DNA of 64,000 nt from Anolis sagrei. Taxonomy: Eukaryota > Chordata > Lepidosauria > Squamata > Anolidae. The stretch covers positions 27,970,875-28,034,874 of the forward strand of contig NC_090034.1 in NCBI RefSeq assembly GCF_037176765.1, read 5' to 3'. Below the pieces are notes generated by a model. That model was not told where the DNA came from. It saw only the letters and a list, made by a program, of their open reading frames with translations, and searched no databases. The position numbers and the translations under genes were made by a program. Positions 32,925-43,026 of this stretch are shown one piece after another (the first letter of the stretch is position 1; every line of letters begins with the position of its first letter).

Positions 32925-33345
32925 ACAACTGGCTCTTGCTCAGGATGTATCTCTATCCCGCCTGCTTCACAGGTGCGGCTGGCGGGGACGAGAGACAGGG
33001 CCTTTTCTGTGGTGGCCCCTCGGCTATGGAACGCCCTTCCCATGGAGGTAAGATCAGCCCCCTCGCTAATGGTGTTCCGGAAAAGATTAAAAACCTGGAT
33101 GTTTGAACAAGCATTTGGTTAATCAGTGCAATGAATGTGACGTTATAGGAATGGAAAATGGACGACGAATTTGGACTACGACTCCAGTGATGAGATGCAT
33201 AGTGTTGTTATTGTTGTGTCAATTTTGTATTGTGCTTTTACGGTTTTAAATTGTATATTGTTGTTTGATTATCTTGTTGTAAACCGCGTTGAGTCGCCAG
33301 TTAGGCTGAGAAACGGCGGTATACAAGTAAAGTAAATAAATAAAT
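32925..33345 (+). mobile_element. L2 LINE, 3' fragment
   Basis: It encodes the L2 C-terminus (RDRAFSVVAPRLWNALPMEV; FRKRLKTWMFEQAFG), then the 3' UTR with gtaaaccgcgttgagtcgcc and an AAATAAATAAAT tail. It is close to the 3' end of the intact L2 at 62.2-62.6 kb. It is antisense to TEDC2 and sits in its last intron. Confidence 0.9.
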
Positions 33346-33412
33346 GTAGAAAGACCCTAAGACTGAACATATCTTGAATGCCATTGAGCACCTCCTGCTG
33401 CTCTGAGGTTAC

Positions 33413-33630
33413 CTTCTGTATTTCCAGTTGCTGTTGGAGCTTTGCCACTTTCAGCTTTAAAGCCTCCATGTCCATCAACTCCTTCGAGCTGGAGTAAAAA
33501 AGCAGAGGTGGTGGCCGAACTGTTTCTGCATCCCAACACCTTTCTGTTCCAAGGCAAGCATTTCCCTGAGAGGAACACCCCTTGCCATTGACCGACTCAG
33601 CCAGAAGCAGCTCTGCATGGGACTCCATAG
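33413..33630 (-). CDS. TEDC2: TEDC2, penultimate coding exon
   Basis: The acceptor cctttcccatgacag precedes the exon at 33630 and the donor AAG|gtaacc ends it at 33413 (218 bp; enters after one codon base, leaves in phase 0). It encodes about 73 residues. The block FYSSSKELMDMEALKLKVAK aligns with VYSSTQELQTLAALKLRVAV of human TEDC2, and QLEIQK begins the final helix. The N-terminal part (ESHAELLLAESVNGKGC) is less conserved. The heptad-like Leu spacing suggests a coiled coil. The next intron (33412-32329) holds the L2 fragment and the compound AAT array. Confidence 0.92.
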
Positions 33631-33639
33631 CTGTCATGG

Positions 33640-33965
33640 GAAAGGAGAAGACCGCTGAACAAATCAGAAGGATATGGTTAGGTGTAAGAAGGGAGGGAGG
33701 CATTGCAGACTCAGTGGCCTCTTTCATGCAGCCCAAAGAGCAGGGCCAGATCCAATGGGATGAAGTTACAGATTCAGCTATAGCTAAATGGTAAAATAAA
33801 AGTCCAATCAGTCCAGCCGCTGCCGGACAAGCACACCATCAAATGAATAGTCACCAGCCCATGACTACAGATGTCCAAAGAATGATAACTCACCACCCAC
33901 TGTGTCTATTCCAAGGGGGATCAGACGAATCAGCTCAGATACCTTTGTTTTCTTTTTATAACAAA
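33640..33965. other. TEDC2 intron, nothing recognised
   Basis: Apparently unique intronic sequence between the penultimate exon and a Tigger-like element. Confidence 0.4.
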
Positions 33966-33970
33966 GCAAA

Positions 33971-34290
33971 TACAGGCCATCCCCGAGTTACAAACATTGG
34001 ACTTACAAACAACTCATAGTTGAGAATGGGGCTGAGGCAACAAAAAGTGAGAGAAATCATCACCTCGTAAGGAAGGGAAATCCACTCCTGGAAGAGTTAT
34101 TATTATCATGGGGAAAAGGGCTCTCCAATGACGCTTTATCCCCAGTCTTTGTTTCCACAACAAGCCGCATTTTTCCGAAACCCAATGATCCCAGGGACAG
34201 AAAGTGAGGCGACACCTTCAGAGCAGGGGCACCAGCAGCAAAGGAAACACCACAGGAGTGTTGACCTTTCCCTATGCCACCCAAATCTAA
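33971..34290 (+). mobile_element. Tigger-like DNA element, 3'-truncated
   Basis: Starts caggccatccccgagttaca and continues in parallel with 40860-41160 (atccactcctggaagag; caccacaggagtgttgacct; tccctatgccacccaaa). It stops at a (ATATCT)n run where the sister copy continues to its right terminal repeat. Confidence 0.7.
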
Positions 34291-34322
34291 TATATCTATA
34301 TATATCTATATATATCTATATA
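34288..34322. repeat. ATATCT-type microsatellite
   Basis: About three 12-bp units of tatatatctata lie between the Tigger-like copy and the Helitron-like 5' end. Confidence 0.7.
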
Positions 34323-34560
34323 AATGCTCTGTGCATAATGAGTACCTTAAAAACAAAAGAACCAATGAACGAAATCAAACCAGATTTGGCAACAAAACAT
34401 CTCACAACATAAGGAGTGGCCATCACTCAAAAAATTATGATTTTGTCATTTGGGAGTTGTAGTTTCTGGGATTTATAGTTCACCTACAATCAAAGAGCAT
34501 TCTGAACTCCATCAACGATGGAATTGAACCAAACTTGGCACACAGAACTCACCTGGCTTG
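34315..34560 (+). mobile_element. Helitron-like 5' portion
   Basis: The start tctatataaatgctct follows an A, as Helitron 5' ends do (A|TC). The interior (tttgggagttgtagtttctg; ggatttatagttcacctaca) is nearly the same as 58.28-58.32 kb in the complete short Helitron. No CTAG-type 3' end was found nearby; the sequence passes into a GC-rich repeat. Confidence 0.65.
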
Positions 34561-35000
34561 GGCTGCTTTCCGAACTCAGAAAGGTGGGGGGGGGGGGGGC
34601 AGAATGGCTGCCCAAATGGCAAGGCCGTGAGGGCAGCCCTCTGCCTGGCCCCCGCGCCCTTTCGAACTCGGGAAGGCGCTGGGGCTGGGCAGAAAGGCTG
34701 CCCTCAAGGCAAGGCTGTGTGGGCAGCCCTCCGCCTGGCTCCCGTGCCCTTCCAGGTTCAGAAAGGAGCGTGGACTGGGCAGAAAGGCGAGCCTTTTTCA
34801 TGCGCTCCTCCTCTTGCCACCCAACAGCCCTGTGGGAAGAGCAGGAGGAGGAGCTGACCAGTAGTGCTAGGTTTCTGCCTGGCACAAGGGGTCAGCAGCC
34901 ATTTTGGTGGGGGCGGGGCCAACCAAGGCAGCTTCGCGACCCCCCAAAATGGCACCCCCAACCCCTCTGGGGGTCACGACCCCCAGGTTGAGAACCGCTG
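34561..35000. repeat. GC-rich minisatellite of about 95 bp and a hAT right end
   Basis: A unit with aggctgccctcaaggcaagg and gggcagccctccgcctggct is repeated about 2.5 times between 34571 and 34795, with a poly-G run at 34589-34602. The hAT-type end (cccccaggttgagaaccgct) lies at 34980-35000, preceded by the usual tcgcgaccccccaaaatggc block. The whole may be one captured or nested DNA element. Confidence 0.6.
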
Positions 35001-35117
35001 CTCTAGTGTTTTAGCCAAGAAAAATTACCTATTTTTGTCTTGAGATTCAAAACTGAGAAAAGAACTGAGACTTCCTCCTATGCACAGCATGTTTTCCACA
35101 AGGGAGGTATAGGTATA

Positions 35118-35332
35118 GCCTAGGCATGGGCCAACTTCGGCACTCTCTCCAGGTGTTTTGGACTCCAACTCCCACAATTCTAACAGCCTCAGGCCTCTCC
35201 CTTTCCTCCCTCAGCTGCTTAAGTGGAAAAGAAAAAGGAAAAGAAAGGGGCCTGAGGCTGTTAGGAATGGTGGGAGTTGAAGTCCAAAACACCTGGAGGG
35301 AAGGTTGAAGGTGGCCCGTGCGTGGTATAGCC
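35118..35332. mobile_element. Palindromic MITE (caggcatgggc family)
   Basis: Left end taggcatgggccaacttcgg, inverted arms (ggtgttttggactccaactc / gagttgaagtccaaaacacc), right end diverged (ggtggcccgtgcgtgg). Confidence 0.75.
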
Positions 35333-35443
35333 CCCTCCTCAGATCTACTCAGATCTATGCTATGATCTCCATTAAGCAAAGACAGTGCGAGAGGCTTGTT
35401 ATGCCCATGAACCGCGAACTATTCAATTGTACTCCTCACTCAC

Positions 35444-35557
35444 CTTCTCTCAACTGCTGAACTTTGTCCAGTTGCTCTTGAACGATGACTTGCAGACCCT
35501 CCAGAGTGAGGAGGCTTTCATGCTCTCTCTCCCATGTTGGGTTTTCTCCAAGAGACG
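35444..35557 (-). CDS. TEDC2: TEDC2 internal exon
   Basis: The acceptor tcgcttttcttttag precedes the exon at 35557 and the donor GAAG|gtgagt ends it at 35444 (114 bp). It enters with two bases completing a codon and leaves one base, matching both neighbours. It encodes SLGENPTWEREHESLLTLEG and then LQVIVQEQLDKVQQLRE. The LLTLEGLQ block is the strongest match to human TEDC2 (CLLTLEGLQAMVGQCLHRLQ-EL). It is likely helical. Confidence 0.93.
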
Positions 35558-36205
35558 CTAAAAGAAAAGCGAGATCACAGCAAGTGAGAAAGATGGAACC
35601 CTTTAAGGAAGAGAAGTTCAATCTGATGGCCAAAGTTCCATTGTTGGGACTAGGAAGTGAATTTCTCAGAAAGAAGAAGTTGGAATAGGTGAAAAGAGAA
35701 GTGAGGACAGAGCAAGAAAGTGTGAAGGAATGTGGAAATAGGGAAGTGTTGCTAAAGCGTTGCTAAGCCAAGTGTGTGAATTTGTGCAGAAGGTCAGGGG
35801 ATGGATCGAGTTGACCTGACAGAAAATGGCAGGGGGAAGAAGAATGCATAGAAATAATAATAAAATAATAATATCTTTATTTATACCGCACCACCATCTC
35901 CCAGAAGGATTCATGGCAGCTTACAGAAGCACATGCAAGTGCCATAATACATAAAAATAGAGGTAAAATTACATCAACATATTAAAATAGTAAGAACATC
36001 AGTTAAGGTAAAAACAACAAGTACAAATATTTACCATTAGGATGAATAGTACAGCCCGAAATGTACAGAAATGGTTTAGGAACACAAGGAAATCTTTACG
36101 TGAAAAGAGAAAACCAAAGGATGTTTAAGGAAGCAAAAAGAGACAGAGGCGCTGAGGGTGAGAGAAGGAAAATTGCAGACAGGCAGAAGGAAAAGGAAGT
36201 TAAAT
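35558..36205. other. TEDC2 intron; inverted L2-type tail at 35855-35935
   Basis: The tail is read from the minus strand (aataatatctttatttatac; caccatctcccagaagg). The rest looks unique. Confidence 0.5.
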
Positions 36206-36207
36206 GT

Positions 36208-36425
36208 GTTATCAAAAGCTTTCATGGCCGGAATCACTGGGTTTCTGTAGGTTTTTCGGGCTGTATGACCATGTTCCAGAAGCATTCTCTCCTGACGTTT
36301 CGCCTGCATCTATGGCAGGCATCCTCAGAGGTTGTGAGGATGCCTGCCATAGATGCAGGCAAAATGTCAGGAGACAATGCTTCTGGAACATGGCCATACA
36401 GCCCGAAAAATTTACAGCAACCCAA
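36208..36425. mobile_element. Penelope-like repeat, head-to-head inverted pair
   Basis: A near-perfect palindrome of about 215 bp: the left copy reads on the minus strand (core at 36289-36325), the right on the plus strand (core at 36336-36372), joined at ggcatcctcagaggttgtga. Shared outer ends are ggtttttcgggctgtatgac / catacagcccgaaaaa. The right copy starts TGTGAGGA instead of CTCTGAGGA. Confidence 0.7.
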
Positions 36426-36685
36426 AAGGAAGTTTGATTCTGGGTGTGTGCGTATTTGCCTCAATTTGAGATTATAAAATCCATGATCCAATGACAATCA
36501 AACATGGCACTTTTTCTTGACGCTATCTTGGCTTGACTTAATTGTAAGGACTGCCCCTTAGTTGTTGTGTAGCACTAAATAATTCAATTTTTAATCTCCT
36601 TGATTTCTAGTCTTTGAATTGGGAAATAAAAGGCTAGAGACATTGGGGGGCACTGTGCATCAACACCACCCAATACATATCCTAC

Positions 36686-36806
36686 CTGAAGTCTCTGCTT
36701 CCATGCAGTGTCTCATAAGGGAGCAGAGGCCCTTCAAATGCAGCAACTCCCTTCTCACTTCTACTGGGCTAAACGCTGGCGAAGGGGAGCAAAACTGACC
36801 ATCAGT
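36686..36806 (-). CDS. TEDC2: TEDC2 internal exon
   Basis: The acceptor ctttgttttccttag precedes the exon at 36806 and the donor TCAG|gtagga ends it at 36686 (121 bp; phase 0 in, one base left over). It encodes TDGQFCSPSPAFSPVEVRRE and LLHLKGLCSLMRHCMEAETS. It aligns with human RLSAVEVEAEAGRLRKACSLLRLRM: VEV, an L-x-x-L-K core and CSL are shared. The region should be alpha-helical. Confidence 0.92.
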
Positions 36807-37014
36807 CTAAGGAAAACAAAGCACTGCGATGCAAGCTCCTTCCTTCCCTGCAGAGTTGACGCGTGACAAAAGGCCCTGACAGATTTGCAGACAAGATAGA
36901 GGAGAGATGTACATGTTTGCTTCAAAGTAGGGAAAGACAGCTGTTAAATGTTTCACTGTTTTGATGGTTTTAAACTGTGAATGCTTAAGTGCTGTATGTG
37001 TTTAATTTATTCTG

Positions 37015-37738
37015 ATAGTCGTCGTGAATTTTCCAGGCTGTATGACCATGTTCCAGAAGCATTCTCTCCTGATGTTTTGCCTGGATCTATGGCAGGCATC
37101 CTCAGAGGTTGTGATGGGCTGTTGAAAACTAGTAAAATGAGGTTTATATATCTGTAGAATGTCCAGGGTGGGAGAAAGAAGTCTTGTCTGTTTGAGGTAG
37201 GTGTGTGAATGTTGTAAATGGCCACCTTGATTCTGGCTACTAGTATTTTAAAAAAACTCTAAAATCATAACAGTAAATAAAGAACAACACTCAAATACAG
37301 GGGAATTCCAGACAAGAAACAATCAGGACCAGCTAATCATCTCTCAACAAAGGATTCCCCCAAGCAGTAAGAAGCCAGACTTTGAAGCTGTCAGGCCATT
37401 AAATGCTAATCAAGGTGGCCAATTGAAACATTCACACTCTTACCTCAAACAAAGAGTTTTTTCTCCCACCCTGGTCATTCTAAAGATAAATAAACCACAT
37501 TTTCCTAGTTTCCAACAGACCTCACAACCTCTGAGATGTGGGTGATATGTCAGGAGAGAATGCTTCTGGAACATGGCCTTACAGCTCGGAAAACTCACAA
37601 CAACCCAGTGATTCTGGCCATGAAAGCCTTTGATAATACATTCTATTTTAATGTTTGCATATCTGTATATTTTAAATGGTATACTAATGCTTTTATGTCA
37701 AGCTGCGTTGAGTCCCCTTTGGGGAGATAAAGCGGGGT

Positions 37739-37771
<33 letters not shown>
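37015..37771. mobile_element. Longest Penelope-like copy: inverted arms, spacer, L2-type tail and (AAT)n
   Basis: The left arm (37021-37235, minus-type) and right arm (37390-37640, plus-type) are imperfect inverted copies, with a spacer around 37245-37390 (cagtaaataaagaacaacac). A stem at the right core is deleted (gagatgtgggtgatatgt). At 37646-37741 a tail with gctgcgttgagtcccctttg leads to (AAT)n at 37742-37771. Confidence 0.65.
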
Positions 37772-37772
<1 letters not shown>

Positions 37773-38144
37773 GTTGAGTGACGATCGGGTAGCTTCCATG
37801 ACACAGGATAAATGTGACAGTGAGGAATATCTCCAAAATGTAATGCTTTCACCTTTGATTTTATATGCACGGCCTCCTTTGGGAAGCAAATAAAACCTTC
37901 CTATATACCCAGGCATATGGGGATACGAATGTTTAAAGACCCGGCCTAACAAAACAGGGAATGCAATATGGATATGGCTCTTAACTCTCATTTTTATTGA
38001 TGTTGTTTCAACTTTTTATTATTGATTATTGTGTCATTTGTACAATTTATTGTTACATTTTTTATGGCATTGAGTATTTGCCTTTGATGTTGTGAGTTGC
38101 CCTAAGTCCCCTTGGTGACAGAGATAGGGCAGGAGAGAAATCAA
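37772..38144. other. TEDC2 intron, partly a retroelement tail
   Basis: 37990-38140 resembles an L2-type tail (tgagttgccctaagtcccct, then a gggcaggagagaaat box) that runs into the CTTT array. The first 200 bp look unique. Confidence 0.5.
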
Positions 38145-38785
38145 ATTTTCTTCCTTCTCTCTTTCCTTCTTTCCTTCACCCCCTCTTTCTCTACATCTTC
38201 CTCCTTCCTTCACTCCCTCTTTCCTTCCTTCATTCCCTTTTTTCTTTCCTTCTCTCCTTCCTTCCCCCGTTTTCTTTCTCTTCTGGTCTCTTTTCTTCCT
38301 TCTCTCTTTCCTTCTTTCCTTCCCTCCCTCTTTCTCTACATCTTCCCCCTTCCTTCACTCCCTCTTTCCTTCCTTCATTCCCTTTGTTCTTCTCTCCTTC
38401 CTTCCTTCCTTCCTTCCCCCTTTTTCTTTCTCTTCTGGTCTCTTTTCTTCCTTCTCTCTTTCCTTCTTTCCTTCCCTCCCTCTTTCTCTACATCTTCGCC
38501 CTTCCTTCACTCCCTCTTTCCTTCCTTCATTCCCTTTTTTTCTTTCCTTCTCTCCTTCCTTCCTTCCCTTTTTCTTTCCCTCCCTCTGTCTCTCATTTCT
38601 TTCTTCTCTACCTCTTTCCTTCCTTCCCCATTTTTCTTTCTCTTCTGCTGTCTCTCTTTTCTTTCCTTCCATCTTTCCTTTTCTTTCCTTTTCTTCTTCC
38701 TTCTTTCTCTACCTTTCCTTCCTTCCCCCTTTTTCTTTACCTCCCTTTCTCTTTCTTCCTTCGTTCCTTCCTTCCTGTCTTTCCT
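38145..38785. repeat. Polypyrimidine (CTTT/CCTT)n tract with higher-order period
   Basis: About 640 bp almost free of purines on the plus strand. Phrases such as cttccttctctctttccttc and ccctctttctctacatcttc recur near 38150, 38298 and 38447, so a unit of roughly 150 bp is itself repeated about three times. Open frames through it are compositional. Confidence 0.9.
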
Positions 38786-38849
38786 GTATTTTGATAGGGC
38801 GGGAAGGGGTGGGGTGGGGTTTGGAGGTGGCGTGAAGTAAAAGGAGGTA

Positions 38850-39700
38850 AGATTGGGGCAGGGTGAGTGATGGAGCGTGGGGTTGCGTGTGTGAGTGCGG
38901 CGGCGGGGGGAGTGATGGAACGTGGGGTTATGTATGTGTGTGCGGCGGCGGGGGGAGTGATGGAGCGTGGGGTTGCGTGTGTGTGTGCAGCGACAGGGGA
39001 GTGGGGTTGCGTGTGTGTGTGCGGCGGCGGGGGGAGTGATGGAGCATGGGGTTGCATGTGTGTGCGGCGGCGGGGGAGTGGGGTTGCATGTGTGTGTGCG
39101 GCGGCAGGGGGGACTGATGGAGCGTGATTGTGAGTGATGGATTGTGAGTGATGGAGCGTGGGGTTGCATATGTGTGTGCGGCGGCAGGGGGGACTGATGG
39201 AGCGTGATTGTGAGTGATGGATTGTGAGTGATGGAGCGTGGGGTTGCATGTGTGTGTGCGGTAGCGGGGGAGTGATGGAGCGTGGGGTTGCGTGTGCGTG
39301 TGCGGCGGCGGGGGAGTGATGGAGCGTGGGGTTGCGTGTGTGTGTGCGGCGGCGGGGGAGTGATGGAGCGTGGGGTTGCGTGTGTGTGTGGCGGCGGGGG
39401 GAGTGATGGAGCGTGGGGTTGCGTGTGTGTGTGCGGCGGCGGGGGGGAGTGATGGAGTGTGGGGTTGCGTGTGTGTGTGTACGGCGGCGGGGGGGAGTGA
39501 TGGAGTGTGGGGTTGCGTGTGTGTGTGTGCGTCAGCGGGGGGAGTGGGGTTGCGTGTGTGTGTGCAGTGGCGGGGGGAATGATGGAGCGTGGGGTTGTGT
39601 GTGTGTGTGCGGCGGCCGGGGGAGTGATGGAGCGTGGGATTGCGTGTGTGCGTGCGGCAGGGCGTGTGTGTGTGCGGGAAGTGGCGCGGCGGGGCTTGGA
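38850..39700. repeat. G-rich minisatellite, roughly 45-50 bp units
   Basis: The unit has gtgatggagcgtggggttgc, a gtgtgtgtgtg run and gcggcggcggggg. It is repeated about 17 times with variants; a sub-block with a gattgtgagtgatggattgt insert is duplicated at 39125 and 39206. G-runs make quadruplex formation plausible. Long open frames on both strands are artefacts. Confidence 0.9.
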
Positions 39701-39794
39701 GTGGGAATGGCTTTCGCAGAGGGAACGTTGGCCGGAAGGCTGTGCGCGCGCCCAGGGAACTTGCGGCTGGGCGCCAATGAGCATGCTCAGTTGT

Positions 39795-40440
39795 TTTGCC
39801 GTATTGTGAGTGTGGTGTTGTGTTGTTTTTCATTTTGAGTAGATATGTTTGTACCTTGTTGGTTGTGTTATGGGCATGGGAATTTTGGTTAAGTTTCGTT
39901 GGAGTTTTTTTGGAGTTTTGTTGTTTTGCCGTTTTGTGAGTGTGTTGTTGTGTTGTTTTTCATTTTGAGTAGATATGTTTGTACCTTGTGGGTTGTGTTA
40001 TGGGCATGGGAATTTTGGTTAAGTTTTGTTGGGGGTTTTTGAGTTTTGTTGTTTTGCCGTTTTGTGAGTGTGTTGTTGTGTTGTTTTTCATTTTGAGTAG
40101 ATATGTTTGTACCTTGTGGGTTGTGTTATGGGCATGGGAATTTTGGTTAAGTTTCGTTGGGTTTTTTTGTGTTTTGTTGTTTTGCCGTTTTGTGAGTGTG
40201 TTGTTGTGTTGTTTTTCATTTTGAGTAGATATGTTTGTACCTTGTGGGTTGTGTTATGGGCATGACAATTTTGGTTAAGTTTCGTTGGGGTTTTTTTGAG
40301 TTTTGTTGTTTTGCTGTTTTGTGAGTGTGTTGTGTTGTTGTTTTTCATTTTGAGTAGATATGTTTGTACCTTGTGGGTTGTGTTATGGGCATGGGAATTT
40401 TGGTTAAGTTTCGTTGGGGGGTTGTGGAGTTTTGCTGTCC
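39795..40440. repeat. About 118-bp tandem repeat, five to six units
   Basis: The unit holds gttgttttgccgttttgtga, tcattttgagtagatatgtt, gtaccttgtgggttgtgtta and tgggcatgggaattttggtt. Units begin near 39795, 39920, 40038, 40180 and 40303. Identity between units is very high, so the array is young. Confidence 0.92.
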
Positions 40441-40474
40441 CGTTGAACCAACCTAACTGATTTATATATATAGA
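40441..40474 (-). mobile_element. Helitron-like 5' end (minus)
   Basis: Read on the minus strand the sequence begins TCTATATATATAAATC right after an A, like the 5' ends at 34315 and 58144. The 118-bp array lies directly downstream in that orientation, so the tandem arrays may be Helitron cargo. No 3' CTAG terminus with hairpin was found. Confidence 0.45.
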
Positions 40475-40641
40475 TATATAAAATCTACCTGCTTAAAGGT
40501 AAATTGTTGCAGCCGTACAAGTTGCAGCCATACCAAATACCAGTTGCAGCCTTGGTTGCCCAGTCTTAAATGCTCATCGAGTAATCTCTGCAGCTGTATT
40601 TTTAAAAACACCCCCTAAAGCGAAAACAAGCAAAAGGATAC

Positions 40642-40726
40642 TGTCGTCTGCATCTTTTCCACAAAGCGATTCCTTGCAGCCACTGCCTCTGGACTGGTTT
40701 GGCAATTGTGGCACTTCCCCAAGAGC
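40642..40726 (-). CDS. TEDC2: TEDC2 internal exon
   Basis: The acceptor ctgcaaatgcccag precedes the exon at 40726 and the frame ends ACGACA|gtatcc at 40642 (85 bp; one base completes a codon, leaves in phase 0). It encodes LLGKCHNCQTSPEAVAARNR and FVEKMQTT. It aligns with STQTSDSTDAAAAKTQFLQN-MQTA of human TEDC2. The donor gtatcc is weak. If splicing failed, the frame would run VSFCLFSL to a stop. Both phases fit the neighbours. Confidence 0.85.
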
Positions 40727-40857
40727 CTGGGCATTTGCAGCACAAAGCAGAGAAAGGAGTGGGAAGATAAACATTGGTTGGCACCAGTCTGCAAACTGGC
40801 ACCTGGCACATGAATGGCTGGAACAGAGCTATGGCTGTTTGTGGCAGCCACTCTGAT

Positions 40858-41279
40858 CAGGCAGTCCCCGAGTTACAAACATGTTGACTTACCAACAACT
40901 CATAGTTAAGGACGGAGCTGAGACAACAGGAAGTGAGAGGAATCTCCCTTGGAAGGGAAATCCACTCCTGGAAGAGGGGGGGAAAAGGGTCTCCACTGGA
41001 GCTTTCTCTGCAATCCTAGTTTCCACAAGAAGCCACATTTTCCAAAATGCATTCTCACAGGGACAGAAAGTGAGGTGGAATCTTCCGAATTGGGGCACTG
41101 AGCAAAGGAACACCACAGGGGTGTTAACCTTTCCCTATGCCATCCAAAGCTATATAGAGATAGATAGATATTTGGGTGGAGTTGCACTTAAAAATGTTCC
41201 TGTTCTGACTTCCATACAAATTCAACTTAAGATAACCCTACAGCACCTCCAATGTTCATAACTTGGGGGCTGCCTGTAC
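40858..41279 (+). mobile_element. Tigger-like non-autonomous DNA element
   Basis: The ends caggcagtccccgagttaca and cataacttgggggctgcctg are inverted copies; a TA follows the right end. No transposase is encoded. A GATA-rich scrap lies at 41154-41172. Sister copy at 33971-34290. Confidence 0.8.
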
Positions 41280-41515
41280 CTCCATGACACTAGATCACTG
41301 AGCACTGGAGTTTTATATGCAAAATGGGCCAGACACATTTGTGCACATTAATAGGATCAGTTGGTATGTACATTTTTTCTGCAAATAAGACCTGAGCATA
41401 CCTTCATGCTTATCAATTCTTGATGTATGCACATGAGCTAGAGTGCAGATATATGTGTCTGAGAATCCATGTTCTCACACACATACACCATTTACATGTG
41501 TATAAACTTATGTGC
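41280..41515. other. TEDC2 intron, nothing recognised
   Basis: Apparently unique intron sequence between two mobile elements. Confidence 0.4.
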
Positions 41516-41818
41516 AGGGGACCCTGGTGGTGCAGTGGATTAAACTGCTGAGCTGAACTTGCTGACCTAAAGGTTGGCAGTTTGAATCTGGGGAGCGGGG
41601 TGAGCTACTGCTGCTAGGCCCAGCCTCTGCCAACCAAGCAGTTAGAAAACATGCAAATATGAGTAGATCAATAGGTACCGCAGGAGGGTAATAGCGCTCC
41701 ATGAAGTCATGCCGGCCACATAACCTTGGAGATGTCTACGGACAATGCCAGCTCTTCCCCCTCCCCAGAGTCAGACACAACTAGGCTTAATGACAGGGCA
41801 AATCTTTACCTTTACCTT
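41516..41818 (+). mobile_element. tRNA-derived SINE (gtagatcaataggtacc family)
   Basis: Box A-like tggtgcagtggattaaactg, box B-like ggcagtttgaatctgg, body gtagatcaataggtaccgca, 3' end agtcagacacaactaggctt followed by ctttacctttacctta. Relatives: 24306-24515, 46080-46275 (-), 53393-53625. Confidence 0.85.
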
Positions 41819-41871
41819 ACACTTATGTGCACATATAACATCTGGACATATGAATACATGTAATCTGAAGC

Positions 41872-42034
41872 CCAGTCTACACTGCCATATAACCCGGTCC
41901 AATCTGCACTATATGATCAGATTCATATAATGGAGTAGAGATTCATGCAATGCGGGTTGAACTAGATTATGTGAGTCTACACTGCCATATAACCCAGTTC
42001 AATCTGCATTATAATGACAGTGTAGATGGGGCCT
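41872..42034. mobile_element. Foldback MITE, ccatataa family
   Basis: Left cagtctacactgccatataa, right ataatgacagtgtagatggg; the element contains a second internal copy of ctacactgccatataaccca. Confidence 0.75.
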
Positions 42035-42035
42035 A

Positions 42036-42252
42036 AGAGCCAGCACGGTGTAGTGCTTTGAGTACTGGATCACAATTCTGGAGGCCAGAGTTTGAATTCC
42101 CACAGAGCTATGGAAACCCACCGAGTGATCTTGGGTAAGCAGTATTTACTCAGTCACAACGGAACACAGAGAAAAGCCCTGCCTGAATGAACCCTGGCAT
42201 GAAAACCAATGGCAGGTTTGCCTGAGGCTCATATAATGAAGGCACACACAGC
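42036..42252 (+). mobile_element. Sauria-type tRNA-derived SINE
   Basis: Starts agagccagcacggtgtagtg, box B-like ccagagtttgaattccc, body gaaacccaccgagtgatctt, and ends ataatgaaggcacacacag. It lies immediately beside the MITE. Confidence 0.75.
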
Positions 42253-42254
42253 GC

Positions 42255-42970
42255 AGACTGGTGCCATCTGTTTTAGAGTCTAAACACAGTGATATGCTGA
42301 TAGGAGAAGAGCGATTCCCCCTTTTTGCTGCTTTGATGTGGCTGCTCCAGCTGGATGCATTCAGTCAGGCGGCATCTGTCCAAGAACTGAACTGCATAAA
42401 AAACCAGCACATGGGATCTAGTATTTTAGAAACATGGCCCCTGATCATGCTTCATGTCTTCTTGGCAGCTAAAGGGAGAGGATAGCGACTCTACATTACT
42501 CAAGCCAACAACTTTTCCATTCAATTGCTGCCAATGTTGTGTGGTAAGTCTTTAAGACAGGATTGTAAACCACTCCTTGGGCCACTTTGCCCTGCGGATG
42601 TGGAATTGGGTGCCCATGCTTTCCAAGGTACAAAGCCTTGATCTTGCCTTTGGGCAGAGCATCTCATTCTCTCATACGGATTGGCCTCAAGCCCTCACCT
42701 CCCCCAATGAAGAACGTTAAGTGGATTGTTAAAAGAGGGTGTGCAATTGCATCTGTAGTGCTTGATTTGTGCAAGAGTTCACTTTGCACCTGCGCTATTG
42801 CATTTTCCATACCTACCTATTCACACAAACATTTTAGAGTTCTCTCTCTTTTAATCCAAGGCTGTTGGAATGTTTTCTTAATGCACTCTATTTCCTCCCA
42901 TCGCTATTCCACCCACTTTGAAGGCAGTTCCAGTTTTGGATGAGACTACCGACATACGGTTTATTTATTT
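42255..42970. other. TEDC2 intron, nothing recognised
   Basis: Apparently unique; the open frame at 42587-42943 has no recognisable domain. Confidence 0.4.
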
Positions 42971-42972
42971 AC

Positions 42973-43026
42973 CTCATATACTTCGAAAAGGCTTTCTTGT
43001 AGGGATGTGGCAACTCCAGCAAAGAC
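42973..43026 (-). CDS. TEDC2: TEDC2 short internal exon
   Basis: A 54-bp exon between the acceptor gcattctttgcag (43026) and the donor ATGAG|gtaaat (42973). It enters with the third base of a Gly codon and leaves two bases. It encodes SLLELPHPYKKAFSKYM, matching HLLRLPAAFRKAASQNSSLW of human TEDC2 at LL-x-LP and KA. Its size puts it below common ORF cut-offs; only the phase chain and the motif identify it. Confidence 0.85.

Noticed and set aside
38112-39838. Ser/Phe-rich and His/Thr/Pro-rich frames of 240-425 codons
   Set aside because: They are translations of the polypyrimidine and G-rich tandem arrays.
39795-40440. Satellite centromere array
   Set aside because: Only five to six units and bounded by other elements; better seen as a local tandem expansion.
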